NCBI GenBank assembly: GCA_963573385.1
Contig: CAUYLG010005239.1
Coordinates: 1 to 64,000, forward strand
Reading direction: 5' to 3'
Length of the DNA stretch: 64,000 bases
DNA from: Cacajao melanocephalus
Taxonomy: Eukaryota; Chordata; Mammalia; Primates; Pitheciidae
A program made the position numbers and the translations under genes. Under the pieces are notes generated by a model. That model did not search any database. It had not been told where the DNA came from and saw only the letters and a program-made list of their open reading frames with translations. Below, piece after piece: positions 61,509 through 64,000 of the stretch (the stretch's first letter is position 1; each line of letters begins with the position of its first letter).

Positions 61509-62490
61509 AAGCCAAGGGTAGGCTACTCATGGAAGGAAGTTTCCCCTTAAAACCTGAAGCACTGAATGGGATTCGGTCATTACTCCACAAATTCCTACAG
61601 CATGGATTAATTAAACCCTGCCAGTTCCCTTGCCACACCCTGACCCTCCCTGTCAAAAAGCCTAGTGGAGAATATTAGTTTATGTAGGACTTGCAGGAGG
61701 TTAATGAAGCAGTCATTCCCACCAACCCAATGGACCTGCACATCTTGCTCACCCAGATCCCTGGAGATGCTGTTTTTCACTGTGCTAGACTTAAAGGAGG
61801 CTTTTTTTGGTGTGTACTCCTTTATCCAGAATCCCAGTATCTTCTTGCTTTTGAATGGAGAAGTCCCAATATGCAGGAAGCTACACGATACAAATGGACT
61901 GTTCTTCCCCTGGGCTCTGGGAGAGTACCCACCATTGGCTAAAGAGTTCAGGGAGCCAAGCCTATGGAATGGAACTTTATTAACAATATGTGTATGACTT
62001 GTTAATTGCCAGCCAGCCAGGTCACGATTTAGATTTTAATACCGTTAAAACTCTGAATTCTCTGGCTGAGAGGGGATAGAAGGCCTATCTGTCCCTATTC
62101 AGGGCCCAGATTTCTTTACAACAGGTTCAGTATCTGGGGTTCCTTCTTATCCCAGGAGTCCACATCCTGCCTGGGGATTGGAAAAAGTCAATCACTTCAT
62201 TGCTGGTTCCATAAACAAAAGGCAGCTCAAAGGTTTCTTGGGAATGGCAAGCTTTTGTCATATTTGCATTCCAAATTATGACCTGACAGCTAAACCCTTA
62301 TGTAAGACCCTCAAAGAGGAAAAAACAGAGCTCTCGTACTGGGATAAGAAATGCCAACAAGTTTTTGAAGCCTTAAAAACTGAGTTTGGTCAAGCCCTCG
62401 CCCTTGGACTCCCCAGCTTAGAAAAACCATTTACTTTGTATGTTTGTGGGAGACTAGGAACAGCTTTGGGAGTCTTAATGTAGAGGTTAA
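61509..62490 (+). pseudogene. pol: ERV reverse transcriptase relic
   Basis: Fingers: NGIRSLLHKFLQHGLIKPC and LPVKKPSGEY around 61568-61677. Palm motif A: VLDLKEAFF (near 61779-61806) with its metal-binding Asp. A frame change falls near the T-run 61802-61808, after which FEWRSPN is read. The Y-X-D-D box reads YVYD (61987-61998), so one catalytic Asp is changed. The connection region is the 101-codon frame 62178-62483 with LKGFLGMASFCHICIPNYD. It would have copied viral RNA to DNA; motif loss and frameshifts rule that out. Confidence 0.82.
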
Positions 62491-63390
62491 GACTTGTTCA
62501 GTGGCTGGTGGCTTATTTTTCAAAACAGACCAAGTTGCATGGGGTGGCCTAGCTGCTTGATGGCAGTGGCAGCCACTGCCCTACTGGTAAGCAAAGCCTC
62601 TAAGCTAACCTGGGCAACATATAGAAGTTATGACTCCCTACCAGGTTCAGACTGTGTTCGAAGTCAAGAGACACCATTGTCTCACTGGGGGAGGCTGACC
62701 AAATACCTCGCTCCCTTATTAGACATCCCAGACATTCCACTGAGCAAATGTCAGACCCTGAATCCAGCAACCTTAGCCCCAGCCACAGAAGATGTGGGCT
62801 TATGGCAGTGCAGAGAGACCACAGAACAGAACTTCTCTTGCAGGCCTGACTTATGAGATGAGCCTTTTGAGAACCTGGAGGTGGAATGGCATACTGATGG
62901 CAGTAGCTTTGTGGAGGAAGGGACCTGAATGGCAGGATATACAGTAGTAAGCCTGAATGAGACTACAGACGCTAAAGTGTGCCTCTTGTGCCTTCCTCCC
63001 CAAACCTTGGCACAAAAGGCAGAACTAATGGCCTTAGTCAGAGCCTTACAACTGGGAGAAGGGGAGTGAGTATGTGTATACACTGACCCAAAGTATGAGT
63101 TTCTTGCACTGTGTGCCCATGCAGACATAGGGAAGGAAAGAGGAATGTTAACAGCTAAAAATTCCCCAATCAAACATAAGGACCCAGTCCTACTTCTCCT
63201 GGAAGTGGAACAACTTCCCTGCCACTTAGCAGTCATTCACTGCAAGGGCCACCAGAGAGACAGGTCCCTCATTAGCCAAGGAAATAATAGGACTGATAGG
63301 GCCACACAACAGACAGCCTGGTTACAGGAACTCAGCAATGTGCTGGCTTTAGTGATAGATCCTACCCACCTTCGTAATCACTCATGATAC
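62491..63390 (+). pseudogene. pol: ERV RT connection and RNase H relic
   Basis: The connection part continues to about 62865 (LNPATLAPATEDVGL). RNase H begins near 62880 with EWHTDGSSF (Asp at 62896-62898), followed in the same frame by KAELMALVRAL (Glu at 63022-63024) and YTDPKYEF (Asp at 63085-63087); VIHCKGHQRD follows near 63231. The D-E-D carboxylates are all kept, but two in-frame TGA stops (about 62926 and 63067) break it. RNase H removes the RNA strand during reverse transcription. Confidence 0.8.
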
Positions 63391-64000
63391 TCACAAGAAG
63401 AGCTAGAAGAGGAAGACAATGCTGGATGGTTCCCGGATGGTGATAAGATTTTTATTCTGGGAACTGACCAGTGGCAACTTATTAAGCATCTCCATGATGC
63501 CACACATTATGGGACAGATGTTTTATGAAATATTGTATATAAAATATTAATTGAAAAGGGATTAAGAAAAATTAAAATAAGTAACCTTTGCCTATGAACT
63601 GTGTTCCCAGAATAACCCTCAAACTTATCCAGTTCCTCCCTCTTTACTTAAGCTGGTTCAACACAGGGGAACTTATCCAGGAGAAGACTGGCAGGTAGAT
63701 GTGACTCAAATGCCCCCAAATTCACAAACTCTAGGAGATAAGGGTACAAATATCTCCTGGTCTTTGTGAATACTTTTATTGGTCACTCATGGCTTTTTCT
63801 ATCCATAAAGAAGGAGCAGTAGAAGTCTATAAATCTTTGCCAAAATAAATTTTAATAATTCCTTGATTTGGACTCCCCAGATCCCTTCATATAGCAATAA
63901 TGAACACTCCTTTGTGGCTTAGATTACTCAGAGCCTCTCCACACCCAAGAATAGATTAAAAACAGCACCAGGTAAAGTTGAAAAGATGAACTATATTCTT
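63391..64000 (+). pseudogene. pol: ERV integrase relic, cut by window edge
   Basis: The N-terminal zinc region shows LIKHLHDATHYGTD (about 63480) with the two histidines, then ELCSQNNP (about 63594-63617); the first cysteine of the expected pair is not evident. The catalytic core begins with GEDWQVDVTQMPPN (about 63681-63720), including the first Asp of the D-D-E set. Later frames are broken by stops. The remaining core and any env lie beyond 64,000. Confidence 0.72.

Larger units (their letters stand above)
59663..64000 (+). mobile_element. Class I (gammaretrovirus-like) ERV internal region
   Basis: Decayed gag, pro and pol follow one another in sense, with integrase cut by the right edge. 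Domain order, a single C-X2-C-X4-H-X4-C-type gag knuckle relic and the RT/RNase H/integrase layout indicate a class I element. Stops and frameshifts are spread through every gene. One Alu (59828-60141) interrupts gag; pol has none. Neither LTR is securely seen. Which HERV family it belongs to cannot be settled by eye. Confidence 0.85.

Noticed and set aside
61665..61997. 110-codon plus-strand frame as an intact host gene
   Set aside because: It is part of the ERV reverse transcriptase read in one of several broken frames.

Overview
This 64 kb window is primate, probably human or another catarrhine, nuclear DNA. It is dense in Alu elements (about three dozen copies or fragments on both strands), including dimeric AluJ/AluS-type copies and free monomers. 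It also holds primate- or mammal-specific repeats: L1 of several ages, THE1/MST/MLT1 LTRs, MADE1, MER5A-type hAT MITEs, a Tigger relic, MIR and L2. I found no convincing host protein-coding exon, tRNA, rRNA, snRNA, CRISPR array or bacterial-type operon. Almost all of the longer open frames are read through Alu, L1, LTR or low-complexity DNA.

Layout. Bases 1-412 are the CpG-rich 5'UTR of an L1 on the minus strand that runs off the left edge. From 0.4 to 20 kb lies unclassified sequence with scattered MIR, a solo MST LTR, a Tigger-type relic, an L1M 3' end, an MLT1 LTR, two MER5A copies and many Alus. It includes a locally duplicated segment (14.34-14.47 kb against 15.48-16.22 kb). From 20 to 38 kb there is an L1 endonuclease-region fragment, a class I ERV solo LTR (27.44-28.01 kb), nested MaLR LTRs, further MLT1 and MST relics and old L1 3'UTRs. 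From 38 to 59 kb there is an L1 3' end, clustered Alus, a THE1 LTR, hAT relics, a MADE1 beside a palindromic cluster (45.9 kb), a 2.2 kb L1M interrupted by an Alu, an Alu with a roughly 220 bp purine tail (51.4-51.7 kb), a close inverted Alu pair (53.8-54.4 kb) and a three-unit Alu (58.1-58.6 kb).

From about 59.7 kb to the right edge the window holds the internal region of a decayed class I (gammaretrovirus-like) endogenous retrovirus on the plus strand: gag, protease, reverse transcriptase, RNase H and the start of integrase. Stops, frameshifts and changed active-site residues show it is not a working virus. It continues past 64,000.

Nothing here amounts to a new multi-gene system. The items most worth a second look are structural: the duplicated block at 14-16 kb, a 39 bp Alu head with a clean target duplication inside a MIR, the MADE1 hairpin in a palindrome cluster, the three-unit Alu, the 20 bp-spaced inverted Alu pair, and the ERV pol relic at the edge. 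Repeat family names rest on recalled consensus features, not on a database search, so subfamily names are tentative.
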